NCBI RefSeq assembly: GCF_026627505.1
Contig: NZ_JAPNLK010000005.1
Span: 62,001 to 126,000 of the forward strand
Source: Streptomyces sp. H27-H5
GTDB lineage: Bacteria > Actinomycetota > Actinomycetes > Streptomycetales > Streptomycetaceae
Direction: 5' to 3'
Length of the DNA stretch: 64,000 bases
The notes beneath the pieces were generated by a model. That model did no database searches, had not been told where the DNA came from, and worked only from the letters and a program-made list of their open reading frames with translations. Every line of letters begins with the position of its first letter. Position 1 is the first letter of the stretch. Positions 44,803 to 53,258 of the stretch are shown here, one piece after another. A program made the position numbers and the translations under genes.

Positions 44803-47535
44803 ATGCGTAGATCCAGAGGGACGGCGATCGCTCTCGCCCTGTCCCTGGCCGGCACCGGCACGGCCATCGGCCTCGGCCTCGCCCCGCAGGCCGCGGCCGT
44901 CACCCCGCCCGTGGCCTTCACCGCCGACGCGCTGTCGACCTGGCAGCCCAACGGCGTCGTCTGGGCCCTCGCCGAAACCGGCGGTCAGGTCTTCGTCGGC
45001 GGCACCTTCTCGACCGTACGTCCCCCCTCGGGCGGCGGCGGCAGCGAGCAGTCGGCGGTGAACTTCGTGGCGCTCGACGCCGCGACCGGCGCCCCGACCT
45101 CCTGCGAGCTGGACTTCACCGTCGGCGGCGGCACCGCGACCGTCCGCGCGCTCACCCTCTCCCCGGACAAGAAGACCCTGTACGCGGGCGGCTACTTCGG
45201 CGCCGTCAACGGCACACCGGTCTCCAGCGTCGCCGCCATCGACGTGGCCACCTGCACGGTGAAGACCTCCTTCCGTCCGGCCTTCGCCGCCACCGTGCGC
45301 GCCCTCGCCGTCACCGGCGACACCGTCTACGCAGGCGGCGACTTCCTCACCGTCGCGGGACAGCCGCGCCAACGGTTCGCCGCCGTGGCCACGGCCGACG
45401 GCGCACTGCGTCCCTTCACCGCCGACGCGGACGATCCGGGCCGCGCCGTCGAGGTGACCCCCGACGGGGAGAACGTCCTCCTCGGTGGCGACTTCTTCAC
45501 CGTCAACGGCACGAACAGCCACGCCCTCGCGGTCGTCGACGCCACGAGCGGCGCGCTCACCAGGTCCTACCCGGGCTTCATCGAGAACAATTCGGTCGTC
45601 AAGGACATCGCCACCGACGCCACCGGCTTCTACACCGCCAACGAGGGCACGGGCGGCGGCGTCTTCGACGGCCGCATCGCCCTCGACCTGAGCGACCTGA
45701 ACCAGCGGTGGCGCGACACCTGCCTCGGCGCCACCCAGGCCGTACTGCCCTACCAGAGCGTCCTGTACAGCGCCTCGCACGCGCACGACTGCTCCAGCGT
45801 CGGGGAGTTCCCCGACGGCCAGCGCCACCACCTCCTCGCCCAGCCGACGGCGAGCGTGGGCAAGCTCGGATGGGCCCCCGACACCAACGACGGCATCGGC
45901 GAGGGCATCGGCCCGCGGGTGATGACGATCGGCTCGAAGGGCGGCGCCCAGTACCTGTGGGTCGGCGGTGAGTTCACCACCGTCAACGGGGCCGCGCAGC
46001 AGAGCCTGACGCGGTTCTCCTCCACCGGGGACACCGGGGCGCCCACCGTCCCGGTCGCGAGCGCCGTCAGTTTCAAGCCGGGCGAGGTCCAGGTGCGCTG
46101 GCGCACCAGCCTCGACCTCGACGACAGCGCCCTGACCTACAAGATCTACCGCAACGGGGCGGCCGTTGCGATCGGCACGGTCACCGCGGACTCGCTGTTC
46201 TTCAGGCGCCCGCAGGCCTCCTGGACGGACACCACGGCCTCGCCCGGCCAGTCGTACACCTACCGGGTGACGGCGACGGACGCCGCCGGCAACACCAGCG
46301 CCCTGTCGGGGACCTCGACCGTGACGGTGCCGACGTCCGTCGACGCGTACCCGAACGCCGTCCGCACCGACGGCGCCCAGCAGTACTGGCGCTACGACGA
46401 ATCGGCCGCGCCGTTCGTCGCGGACTCCTCCGACGGGGGGAACCAGAGCGGCATTCACCTGAACGGCCCGGCCCTGCGCCAGACGCCCGGCGCGGTCACC
46501 GGCGCGAGCACGGCCATCGGATTCAACGGCACCAACCAACAGGTGTACGGCGACAAGCGGCAGAGCATCGGCGGCAGCTACTCGATCGAGACCTGGTTCA
46601 AGACGAACACCACCCGCGGCGGCAAGCTCCTCGGGTTCGGGAACAATCAGGACCGCAACAGCAGTCAGTACGACAAGCACATCTACATGACCAATGACGG
46701 CCGGCTCGTGTACGGCGTCTACACCGGGGCCACCCGCACCATCACGACCCCGGGCAGCTACAACGACAACCAGTGGCACCACGTCGTCGGCACCCAGGGC
46801 CCCGGCGGCATGGCCTTGTACGTGGACGGCGTCCAGAGGGGAACCCTCAACGTCACCACCCACGAGAACTACACCGGCTTCTGGCACGTCGGCGCGGACA
46901 ACCTGAACGGATGGCCGGACCGCCCGACGAGCGACTTCTGGGCCGGTCAACTCGACGAGAGCGCCGTCTACCCGACCGTGCTCAGCGCCGCGCAGGTGCA
47001 GAACCACCACACCCTCGCCTCCGCGCCCGCCGACTCCGTCGTCGAGGTCACGGCGGCCGAGGACACCTACGCCAACGCGGGCGCCCCGGGCACCAATTAC
47101 GGCACCTCGGGCTCCCTCGCCGTACGCGGCACCGCCCTGTACGCGAGCTACCTGCGCTTCAACCTGCCCGCCGCGCCCGCGGGCACGGTGCTCAAGTCGG
47201 CCACGCTCGCGGTCAAGACCAGCACGATGAGCGGAGCCGGCACCACCGACACGGTCTCGGTGGTCCCGATCACCGGCGCGTGGACCGAGGGCGGGACCAC
47301 CTACACCAACCGCCCCGCCCTCGGCACCCCGGCGCTCGGCAGCTTCCCGGGCATCCCGGACGGCTCGGCGGTGCACAGCACCGGGTTGGACACGGCCACC
47401 GTCGCGGGCGCGCTGGGCGGTTCCCACGGTCTGGCCCTGACGAGCGCGGGCACGGACGCGTTGTGGCTGTGGTCCTCGGAGGCCGCCGCCAACGAGGGGA
47501 CACCGCGCCTGACGCTGACCTTCGGCGCACCGTGA
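44803..47535 (+). CDS. large secreted protein: beta-propeller, FnIII, LamG, DNRLRE
   Basis: A 910-residue exported protein. The signal peptide (MRRSRGTAIALALSLAG, ending PQAAA near 32) is followed by a seven-blade-like beta-propeller (about 33-410, with the recurring pattern VYAGGDFLTVAG). After that come an FnIII-like module (about 425-510), a LamG/concanavalin-type domain (about 530-735, QWHHVVGTQGPGGMALYVDG) and a C-terminal DNRLRE-type domain (about 750-910, EDTYANAGAPGTNYGTSGS, YLRFNLP). Such assemblies bind or degrade extracellular polymers, but no catalytic residues could be named. Adhesion or polysaccharide binding is the safest reading. Confidence 0.8.
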   Translation: MRRSRGTAIALALSLAGTGTAIGLGLAPQAAAVTPPVAFTADALSTWQPNGVVWALAETGGQVFVGGTFSTVRPPSGGGGSEQSAVNFVALDAATGAPTSCELDFTVGGGTATVRALTLSPDKKTLYAGGYFGAVNGTPVSSVAAIDVATCTVKTSFRPAFAATVRALAVTGDTVYAGGDFLTVAGQPRQRFAAVATADGALRPFTADADDPGRAVEVTPDGENVLLGGDFFTVNGTNSHALAVVDATSGALTRSYPGFIENNSVVKDIATDATGFYTANEGTGGGVFDGRIALDLSDLNQRWRDTCLGATQAVLPYQSVLYSASHAHDCSSVGEFPDGQRHHLLAQPTASVGKLGWAPDTNDGIGEGIGPRVMTIGSKGGAQYLWVGGEFTTVNGAAQQSLTRFSSTGDTGAPTVPVASAVSFKPGEVQVRWRTSLDLDDSALTYKIYRNGAAVAIGTVTADSLFFRRPQASWTDTTASPGQSYTYRVTATDAAGNTSALSGTSTVTVPTSVDAYPNAVRTDGAQQYWRYDESAAPFVADSSDGGNQSGIHLNGPALRQTPGAVTGASTAIGFNGTNQQVYGDKRQSIGGSYSIETWFKTNTTRGGKLLGFGNNQDRNSSQYDKHIYMTNDGRLVYGVYTGATRTITTPGSYNDNQWHHVVGTQGPGGMALYVDGVQRGTLNVTTHENYTGFWHVGADNLNGWPDRPTSDFWAGQLDESAVYPTVLSAAQVQNHHTLASAPADSVVEVTAAEDTYANAGAPGTNYGTSGSLAVRGTALYASYLRFNLPAAPAGTVLKSATLAVKTSTMSGAGTTDTVSVVPITGAWTEGGTTYTNRPALGTPALGSFPGIPDGSAVHSTGLDTATVAGALGGSHGLALTSAGTDALWLWSSEAAANEGTPRLTLTFGAP

Positions 47536-47554
47536 TCCGATAGCGGGACCGGTG

Positions 47555-47582
47555 GGGGCGCGGACCGACGGGTCCGCGCCCC
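47555..47582. terminator. bidirectional terminator
   Basis: GGGGCGCGGACC pairs with GGTCCGCGCCCC over 12 bp around a GACG loop, just after the secreted protein stop and facing the DUF3224 gene. Confidence 0.8.
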
Positions 47583-47623
47583 TTCGCGTGCCGCCCCGCG
47601 ACCGCCCGGACCGCCCCCGGCCG

Positions 47624-48034
47624 TCACTGGCCCAGGTCGTACGTGAACGCGTACGCGACGGACGGCTCGCCGTGACGGGCGGTGAAGGAACCCGAACCCG
47701 AGAGGCCCGCCAACTCTCCCGTGGCGCTGCCCGGGACCACCGAGAACGTGCAACGCGTGGTGCCGTCGGCGTCGAAGGTGCCGCGCTCCTCCAGCACGAA
47801 CGTGCCCGCGCGCCCGTCCACCCGGCCCGCCACCACCTCCATGCCGGCGAAGCCGCCCGTGGTCGGCGACGCGTACGCCACCGTGTAGTCGCAGGTCGTC
47901 GCGGCGGCCTCGACACCCCCGGAGAAGGCGTTGGTGACGGTGGCGTGGGCCAGGCGCGGCGTCGCGTCGGCCGGGCCGACCGGAAGTTCCTTCCAGTCGG
48001 CGAAGGTGAAGGTGCCGGTCGTGGACGTGGGCAT
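47624..48034 (-). CDS. DUF3224 family protein
   Basis: A 136-residue beta-barrel-like protein (allene oxide cyclase-type fold). Motifs are GTFTFADWKELPVG, EVVAGRVDGRAGTFVLEERG and GELAGLSGSGSF, all typical of DUF3224. No function is known, but the gene is often, as here, divergent from a WYL-type regulator and probably controlled by it through the operator between them. Confidence 0.85.
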   Translation of the reverse strand: MPTSTTGTFTFADWKELPVGPADATPRLAHATVTNAFSGGVEAAATTCDYTVAYASPTTGGFAGMEVVAGRVDGRAGTFVLEERGTFDADGTTRCTFSVVPGSATGELAGLSGSGSFTARHGEPSVAYAFTYDLGQ

Positions 48035-48096
48035 GCGGGGCTCCCGACTCTCTGCGGTCGGGCAGGACCTCCGCCCGACGTGTGAGCAGCATCGAC

Positions 48097-48127
48097 GGCA
48101 TACCTGACACCCTCTGTCAGGTATGCC
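48097..48127. promoter_or_regulatory. 13-5-13 perfect inverted repeat, WYL operator
   Basis: GGCATACCTGACA and TGTCAGGTATGCC are exact complements around a CCCTC spacer. The site lies 62 bp before the DUF3224 start and 14 bp before the WYL regulator ATG, so a bound protein would block both genes. It is the most perfect operator-like site in the window. Confidence 0.75.
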
Positions 48128-48141
48128 GCGACAATGGCGCC

Positions 48142-49131
48142 ATGCGCGCCGACCGTCTCCTCTCGCTGCTGCTCCTGCTCCAGAACCGCGGCCGGATGAC
48201 CGCGCCCGAACTCGCCGCGGAACTGGAGGTCTCGGTCCGCACCGTCTACCGGGACGTCGAGGCCCTCGGCGCCTCCGGAGTGCCCGTGCACGCCGACCGG
48301 GGGCCCGCCGGGGGATACCGGCTGATGGACGGCTACCGCACCCGGTTGACCGGACTCACCGACGCCCAGGCCGGCTCGCTCTTCCTCGCCGGCGCCCCGG
48401 GACCCGCCGAGGAACTGGGCCTCGGCGCCGACCTGGCCGCCGCACAGCTCAAACTCCGGGCCGCGCTGCCCGCCGAACTCGCCGCCCGCGCCGAGCGGAT
48501 CCGGGCCCGTTTCCACCTCGACGCCCCGGCCTGGTTCCGCGAAGTGGACCCCGTCCCGCACCTCGGGCGGATCGCCCGCGCCGTGTGGGACCAGAACGTC
48601 CTGGACGCCCACTACCGCCGACCGTCCGGGCCGGTCCGGCGCGAACTGCACCCGCTCGGCCTCGTCCTCAAGGGAGGCATCTGGTACCTCGTCGCACGGT
48701 CCGGCGAAGCACGGTCCGGCGAAGCCCCGCGGACCTACCGCGTGGGCCGGTTCCTCGCCGTGGACGTCCTCGCGGACACCTTCGAGCGGCCCGACGACTT
48801 CGTGCTCGCCGCCCACTGGGCCGAAACCTCCGACCGCCTCCGGGCCGCACTGAACCCGCAGACCGCCCGGCTGCGCCTCTCACCCCGCGGCCGGACCCTG
48901 CTGCCCATGCGGTTCGGGGCGGCCGGAACGCGGGCCCTCGCCGCCGCCGAGGCCGCGGAGGAGGACGCCGACGCGGACGGCTGGACCCGGGTGGACCTGA
49001 CCGTCGAGACGACCGCCGTCGCGGTCGGCGACCTGCTGGGCCTCGGGGCGGAGGTCGAGGTCCTCGGTCCGCCCGAACTGCGCCGGGCCCTCGCCGAGAC
49101 GGCCGCCGCGCTGGCGGACCTGTACGGATGA
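48142..49131 (+). CDS. WYL-domain transcriptional regulator (YafY-like)
   Basis: A 329-residue regulator with an N-terminal DeoR-like winged helix (MRADRLLSLLLLLQNRGRMT, then ELEVSVRTVYRDVEAL, about 1-60) and a WYL domain (about 145-230, with GGIWYLVAR). WYL domains sense ligands or nucleic acids and control catabolic or defence genes. An acidic insert (EAAEEDADADG) lies near the C-terminus. The ATG at 48142 sits just after the operator; the frame is open upstream but without a ribosome site. Confidence 0.85.
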   Translation: MRADRLLSLLLLLQNRGRMTAPELAAELEVSVRTVYRDVEALGASGVPVHADRGPAGGYRLMDGYRTRLTGLTDAQAGSLFLAGAPGPAEELGLGADLAAAQLKLRAALPAELAARAERIRARFHLDAPAWFREVDPVPHLGRIARAVWDQNVLDAHYRRPSGPVRRELHPLGLVLKGGIWYLVARSGEARSGEAPRTYRVGRFLAVDVLADTFERPDDFVLAAHWAETSDRLRAALNPQTARLRLSPRGRTLLPMRFGAAGTRALAAAEAAEEDADADGWTRVDLTVETTAVAVGDLLGLGAEVEVLGPPELRRALAETAAALADLYG

Positions 49132-49229
49132 ACCGCGCCGGCCCGCCGACCCCGTGGCCCGCAGCCCCCGTCAGGCCCGGCCCGTTCTGTTCCGGCCCGC
49201 CCGTATCCGTCCGGACCCGATCCGTTCCG

Positions 49230-49727
49230 TCAGGTCCGGCGCGGGGGTTCCACCTCCAGGAAGCGGCGCCGGCGAGGCCCCCGGTACAGCAGGCACACCC
49301 ATCCGAGCGCCTCCAGCACCGCCGCGCACGCCGTCAGCCGCTCCTGCTCCTCCTCCGCCGCCCCGCCTCCGGCCGGGCCGAGCCAGGTGACCTCCACCCG
49401 CCCCGCCTCGGCCCCGGCCGCCACCCGGTACCCCGTGCGGATCCGACGACCCCGCTCGTCCACCGCCGACGCCGCGATACCCGCCGCCTCCAGGGCCAGG
49501 GCCACCGCGCGCGGCATGCGGCGCACCTCCCAAGGCGCGGGAACCGACGCGACGCCCGAACCGTTCACCAGCCGGCGGATCTGCAACATCCCCTCGTACG
49601 CCGTGCGCAACTCGGCGGCCCGGGCGGAGTCGGCGCCCGACTCCCCGGGCCCGCCGGCCGCCGACTCCGCCCGGATCTCGTCGCCGGTCGCGGGCTCGAA
49701 GCCCTGCCCGCCCGGTCCTTCCGTCAC
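49230..49727 (-). CDS. hypothetical protein
   Basis: A 165-residue soluble protein (start uncertain, GTG at 49727 chosen as the first start after the A/T-richer spacer). It contains RTAYEGMLQIRRLVNGSG and a C-terminal beta region with YRGPRRRRFLEVEPP. An Ala/Gly-rich, acidic N-terminal stretch of about 35 residues is probably disordered. Family and function are not recognised. Confidence 0.55.
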   Translation of the reverse strand: MTEGPGGQGFEPATGDEIRAESAAGGPGESGADSARAAELRTAYEGMLQIRRLVNGSGVASVPAPWEVRRMPRAVALALEAAGIAASAVDERGRRIRTGYRVAAGAEAGRVEVTWLGPAGGGAAEEEQERLTACAAVLEALGWVCLLYRGPRRRRFLEVEPPRRT

Positions 49728-49816
49728 CGCACACCACCCTGTCTGAGTACCTCGTGCCCAACGGCCTGAGTATCCGCCCCGATTCCCCGGCGCGCTCCCG
49801 CTGGTCGAATGGGGAC

Positions 49817-50140
49817 ATGACTTCAGAGGCCGCGCAGAGCGCACACCACCCGCGCATGCGGCACGTGACCACCGCCGGGTCGGCGCTGGCCGTGGCGCTC
49901 GTACCCCTCGTGGTCGGCGTGCTGCTCGCCAAGGCCATGGCCGTGGACCCCTACACCCCGGTCAACGCCCTGATCGCGGGCGGCGGCCGGCGCGCGGGCC
50001 TGCCCCGCGCCGAGTGGAGCCGCCGCCGGCACGAGGCGATCACCCGCCTGCGCTCCGCCCGCCACGGCACGGCCCACACGGCCCGCCGCTGCGCCCAGGC
50101 CTGCGGACGACACCTGCCCGACCGCACGGCCCGGCCCTGA
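49817..50140 (+). CDS. small single-helix membrane protein
   Basis: A 107-residue protein with one hydrophobic helix (TAGSALAVALVPLVVGVLLA, about 24-43) and a basic, Arg-rich C-terminal half that should lie in the cytoplasm. The ATG at 49817 is preferred to an earlier in-frame start because the residues before it look non-coding. No family was recognised. Confidence 0.5.
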   Translation: MTSEAAQSAHHPRMRHVTTAGSALAVALVPLVVGVLLAKAMAVDPYTPVNALIAGGGRRAGLPRAEWSRRRHEAITRLRSARHGTAHTARRCAQACGRHLPDRTARP

Positions 50141-50159
50141 CCGACGATCGCGGCGACCC

Positions 50160-50687
50160 TCAGCCGGCCCGCCGTGTCCGGAGCCAGGTGTCCGCTTCCG
50201 CGGGCGTGCGCAGGCGGACCACGCGCAGCGGGGCGAAGCGGGGGTCGGCGGCCAGGCCGCCGATCTCGGCCCGCCGGTCGGCGTACCGGGACCAGGCCCA
50301 CCACGCGGGATGGTCGGACCGCAACCACTCCCGCCAGGCCTCCCGGTTGCCGTTGAACAACCGTTCCCGCGACAGGCTCCGGCGCAACGACCGCAGCAGC
50401 ACCCTCCGCATGACCACCGGACGCCGGTGGTCCAGCCAGACCACCGTGTCGGCCCGCGCCCAGAGCAGGTCCCGGACCGCCGCCGGGCCGGAGGAGTCGA
50501 GCACCCACAGCCCGGTCGCGGCGATCCGCTGCATGTCGGCGACGTACGTCTCGCTGACCGCCCACCCCGGACCGCCGAAATGGAGCGCGTCCACCTCGTG
50601 ATACGGCAGCCCGAGCCGCCGACCCAACGCCCGGGCCAGGGTGGACTTGCCGGTTCCGCTGATGCCGACGACGAGTACGCGCTGCAC
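50160..50687 (-). CDS. P-loop kinase-like protein (FlaR/adenylate kinase-like)
   Basis: A 175-residue NMP-kinase-fold ATPase with Walker A GISGTGKST (8-16), a lid-like Arg-rich helix (RRVLLRSLRRSLSRERLF) and the pattern of DNA topology modulation (FlaR-like) proteins of Gram-positives. It probably phosphorylates a small nucleotide or similar compound; the true substrate of the family is unclear. It is preceded by a 15-bp tandem repeat array. Confidence 0.75.
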   Translation of the reverse strand: MQRVLVVGISGTGKSTLARALGRRLGLPYHEVDALHFGGPGWAVSETYVADMQRIAATGLWVLDSSGPAAVRDLLWARADTVVWLDHRRPVVMRRVLLRSLRRSLSRERLFNGNREAWREWLRSDHPAWWAWSRYADRRAEIGGLAADPRFAPLRVVRLRTPAEADTWLRTRRAG

Positions 50688-50715
50688 CAGCGGAGCGTAT
50701 GCCGCCCACGACCGG

Positions 50716-50805
50716 CCGGCCAGGGGTCAGCCGGCCAGAGGTCGGCGCGCCAAGGGTCAGCCCGCCAGAGGGCGGCCCGCCAGGAGTCAGTCGGCCAACG
50801 GCTCC
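50716..50805. repeat. 15-bp tandem repeat, six degenerate units
   Basis: Six consecutive 15-bp units follow the pattern CCGGCCAGRGGTCAG. The first is CCGGCCAGGGGTCAG and the last TCGGCCAACGGCTCC; GCCA in the middle is invariant. The array fills the 99-bp gap between the MerR gene stop and the kinase start and runs a few codons into the MerR gene. Confidence 0.75.
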
Positions 50806-51620
50806 TGGAGTTCCGTGACCCACTGCGCGCGGTCCTCGGGGCAGTCCAGGTTCAGCTCGCGGGCATACCCGGCCGAGCGGTGGCCGTGCGCGTCGATCCA
50901 GCGTGCCAACGCCTGCGCGGCCGGCAGCACGTCGTCCATGGCGCCCCGGTGCACCAGCGTCGCCGCGCGCTCCACGCCGGGCAGTTCGACGATCCGTACG
51001 GCGCCCCCGAGATCCTCGGCGCGCACGGCGGCCGGGACCGGGAGCCCCGCGTGCACCAGAACCGATCCGGGTCCGCCGTCCGGCGCGGCCTCGTAGTAGG
51101 CGAGACCGGGTCCGGTCGGGACCACCCCGGCCGTCCCGATCCGGTGGCACAGGTCGTCGTACAGCGGGCCGATGACCGGGCCGATGTCCTGCGGGGCGTA
51201 GCTCGCCGCGACGCCGGTCAGTTCGGCGAGCCGGACGGGCGGAAGGCTCTTCACGACGATCTCGTCGGTGGGCATGGTTCCCTCGCTCTCGATGGTCCGG
51301 AGCCTCGTCTCGACCTGGTGCAGCCGGGCCGCGGCCGCGGCCATGGCGCCCTCCAGTTCCGCCTGCCGCAACCGCAGCATGCCGCGCAGCTCGTCCGCGC
51401 CCAACCGCTCGTTCAGGATCGCCCCGACCTGTTCCAGGCTGAAGCCGAGATCCTTGAGCGCGATGACACGGTTGAGGCGGGCGAGTTGCTCGGCCTCGTA
51501 GAAGCGGTAGCCGGTCGAGGGATCGACACGCGCGGGGCGCAGCAGCCCGAGCGCGTCGTAGTGACGCAACATGCGGACCGACACCCGGCCGTGTTTGGCG
51601 AAGTCTCCGATGGTGAACAC
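50787..51620 (-). CDS. MerR-family regulator with GyrI-like effector domain
   Basis: A 277-residue regulator from a GTG at 51620 (GGGAG five bases upstream). It has a MerR HTH (FTIGDFAKHGRVSVRMLRHY, about 2-21, then PARVDPSTGYRFYEA), a dimerising coiled coil (about 75-115) and a GyrI/BmrR-type ligand domain (about 120-275). It should sense a cationic or lipophilic small molecule and activate an export or detoxification gene, which is not obvious nearby. Its last codons are made of the tandem repeat. Confidence 0.85.
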   Translation of the reverse strand: MFTIGDFAKHGRVSVRMLRHYDALGLLRPARVDPSTGYRFYEAEQLARLNRVIALKDLGFSLEQVGAILNERLGADELRGMLRLRQAELEGAMAAAAARLHQVETRLRTIESEGTMPTDEIVVKSLPPVRLAELTGVAASYAPQDIGPVIGPLYDDLCHRIGTAGVVPTGPGLAYYEAAPDGGPGSVLVHAGLPVPAAVRAEDLGGAVRIVELPGVERAATLVHRGAMDDVLPAAQALARWIDAHGHRSAGYARELNLDCPEDRAQWVTELQEPLAD

Positions 51621-51716
51621 GATGTCTCCCAGTGCAGGCCCTGACACGGGGGGAGAGTCAAGCACGGCTGGGCGGGGACCCGACGCCGTGCGGGCGGGAA
51701 GGGGAATCGGGGCCGG

Positions 51717-52187
51717 TCAGCGGCCGTACTGACGCACGCAGAGGTCCACGATGGACGGCGGCACGGCGCCCTCCGCGGCCGCGCACAACTCGTCGCCGCG
51801 CGGAGCCCGGGGCGCGGACCGACGCGGGAGGTGCGGCGAGGCGGCCTGGGGCGGCCGTACGCGCCGGGGCGCGGCGGGCCGCGCGGGCGCGGCGGTCGGT
51901 CGGGCCGCGCGCGCCGGCGCCCTGCCCGAGGCCGTGTCCGCGTCCGTGGCCCGTGCCGGTTCGTCGGTACGGGCCGGCAGCGGGCCCAGGGGCAGGGCGC
52001 GGGAGAGCGGCAGCGTCGGCGGGGTGTCGGACGCCTCCCGGTCGGCCGCGGCGTCCGGGGCGCCGACGGGCGGTACGGAGCCCCGGCCCGGGCCCGGGGG
52101 AGAGGACTCCGGGCCCACGGAGACACAGCCGGCGGTCGCGAGGAGCGCGAGGAGGGAGAGGGGCAGGGCGGCCCGGCGTAACTGCAT
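51717..52187 (-). CDS. lipoprotein with Pro/Ala-rich spacer
   Basis: A 156-residue lipoprotein. The signal is MQLRRAALPLSLLALLATAG with Cys21 as the lipidated residue (LATAGC). About 100 residues of Pro/Ala/Arg-rich spacer follow, and a short C-terminal domain (GDELCAAAEGAVPPSIVDLC) has two cysteines likely to form a disulphide. This tail pattern is seen in other streptomycete surface lipoproteins of unknown role. Confidence 0.65.
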   Translation of the reverse strand: MQLRRAALPLSLLALLATAGCVSVGPESSPPGPGRGSVPPVGAPDAAADREASDTPPTLPLSRALPLGPLPARTDEPARATDADTASGRAPARAARPTAAPARPAAPRRVRPPQAASPHLPRRSAPRAPRGDELCAAAEGAVPPSIVDLCVRQYGR

Positions 52188-52392
52188 GTGTCCACCATGC
52201 CGTACCCCGGACGGGCCGGATTCCACTGCTCACGCGTCCGGGTGACGGGGCGTCGGCGGGCGGTTCGCGTCGGCGGGTGGACGCTCCCGTTGCCGAATCG
52301 ATTCGTCCCGGGGCGGCCCGGAACACCCGACCCGGTCGCAGGATGGGCCCGCGACGGGGGAGGCGCGACCCCCGGAACCCCGCGCCGCCGCC

Positions 52393-53151
52393 GTGTCCGC
52401 CTTCCTCTCCGCCGGGGCCCGTGACGCCCACCGCACGATCCTCGTGGTCAGCACCACTCTCGCCGCGGTGCCGGCGCTGATCGCCGTCCTGCCGGGAGCG
52501 GTGGCGGGGACCGCGCTGCTGCTGGTGTGGGGGTCGGCGTACGGAGGGGTCTCCGTCAGCCTGCAAACCTGGATGATCAAGGCGGCGCCCGAAGCGGCCG
52601 AGGCGGCTTCCTCCCTGATGGTGGCCACGTTCAACTTCGCGATCGCGGCCGGCGCCCTCGTCGGAGGGCCGGCGGTCGACGGGATCTCGGCGCCGAGGGT
52701 CGCACCGCCTTCCGGGCTGTCCGTACCGGTGCTCCCGGCCCGCAGCCCGGACGTTGGGCCCGACGAGGACGGCTCCCAGCCGCCCGCACCCGTCAGCCCC
52801 GCCGTGCCGTCCGCCTCCGCCTCGGCGTCGGGTGCGACCGGAAGGGGAGCCGGCGCGCCCTCCATCCCGCCCGGGCGGGGGGCGGCAACCACCGCCCCCG
52901 CGTCGCCGAGACGGCCGCCGACCGCGTCACCAGGAAACGGCACCTCCGGAACCCTGAAGCCGGGCGATCGCGGGTCGGAGGTCCGTGCGTTGCAGGAGCG
53001 GCTCCACGGCCAGGGGTTCACGTACGTCTCCACGACCGGGGTGTACGACGAACAGACCCGGCGCGGTGTCGCCCAACTCCAGAGCGACCGGAGCATCACG
53101 GGGGACCCCCGGGGCATCTACGGCCCCGCCACCCGGGCGGCCTTCGACTGA
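52393..53151 (+). CDS. chimeric ORF: MFS transporter segment fused to peptidoglycan-binding domain
   Basis: A 252-residue frame joins two unrelated parts. Residues about 10-100 are the last membrane helices of an MFS transporter (LLLVWGSAYGGVSVSLQTWM, then NFAIAAGALVGGPAVDGI). After a Pro/Ser/Ala-rich linker, residues about 185-252 are a PG_binding_1 domain (LKPGDRGSEVRALQERLHGQ, then GIYGPATRAAFD). The upstream half of the transporter is missing. The fusion is in frame, so a hybrid could be made, but it looks like a deletion joining two genes. Confidence 0.5.
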   Translation: MSAFLSAGARDAHRTILVVSTTLAAVPALIAVLPGAVAGTALLLVWGSAYGGVSVSLQTWMIKAAPEAAEAASSLMVATFNFAIAAGALVGGPAVDGISAPRVAPPSGLSVPVLPARSPDVGPDEDGSQPPAPVSPAVPSASASASGATGRGAGAPSIPPGRGAATTAPASPRRPPTASPGNGTSGTLKPGDRGSEVRALQERLHGQGFTYVSTTGVYDEQTRRGVAQLQSDRSITGDPRGIYGPATRAAFD

Positions 53152-53258
53152 GCGACCCGGGCGGGCCGGACAGCCCGACCGCCCCACAGGCCCGACCGCC
53201 CCACGAGCCCGCCATTCCCACGGGCTGGACGGGCTGGACGGGCGGGCCGGCGCGGGGC

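Noticed and set aside
44686..48816. 1376-codon minus-strand frame over the secreted multidomain gene
   Set aside because: Antisense shadow: composition is Gly/Val/Arg/Asp-rich without domains, while the plus strand shows a signal peptide and four recognisable domains.
50716..50805. CRISPR-like array
   Set aside because: Units are only 15 bp, contiguous and without spacers, and no cas gene is present.
52230..53117. 295-codon minus-strand frame across the chimera
   Set aside because: Antisense to two recognisable domains and without a motif of its own.
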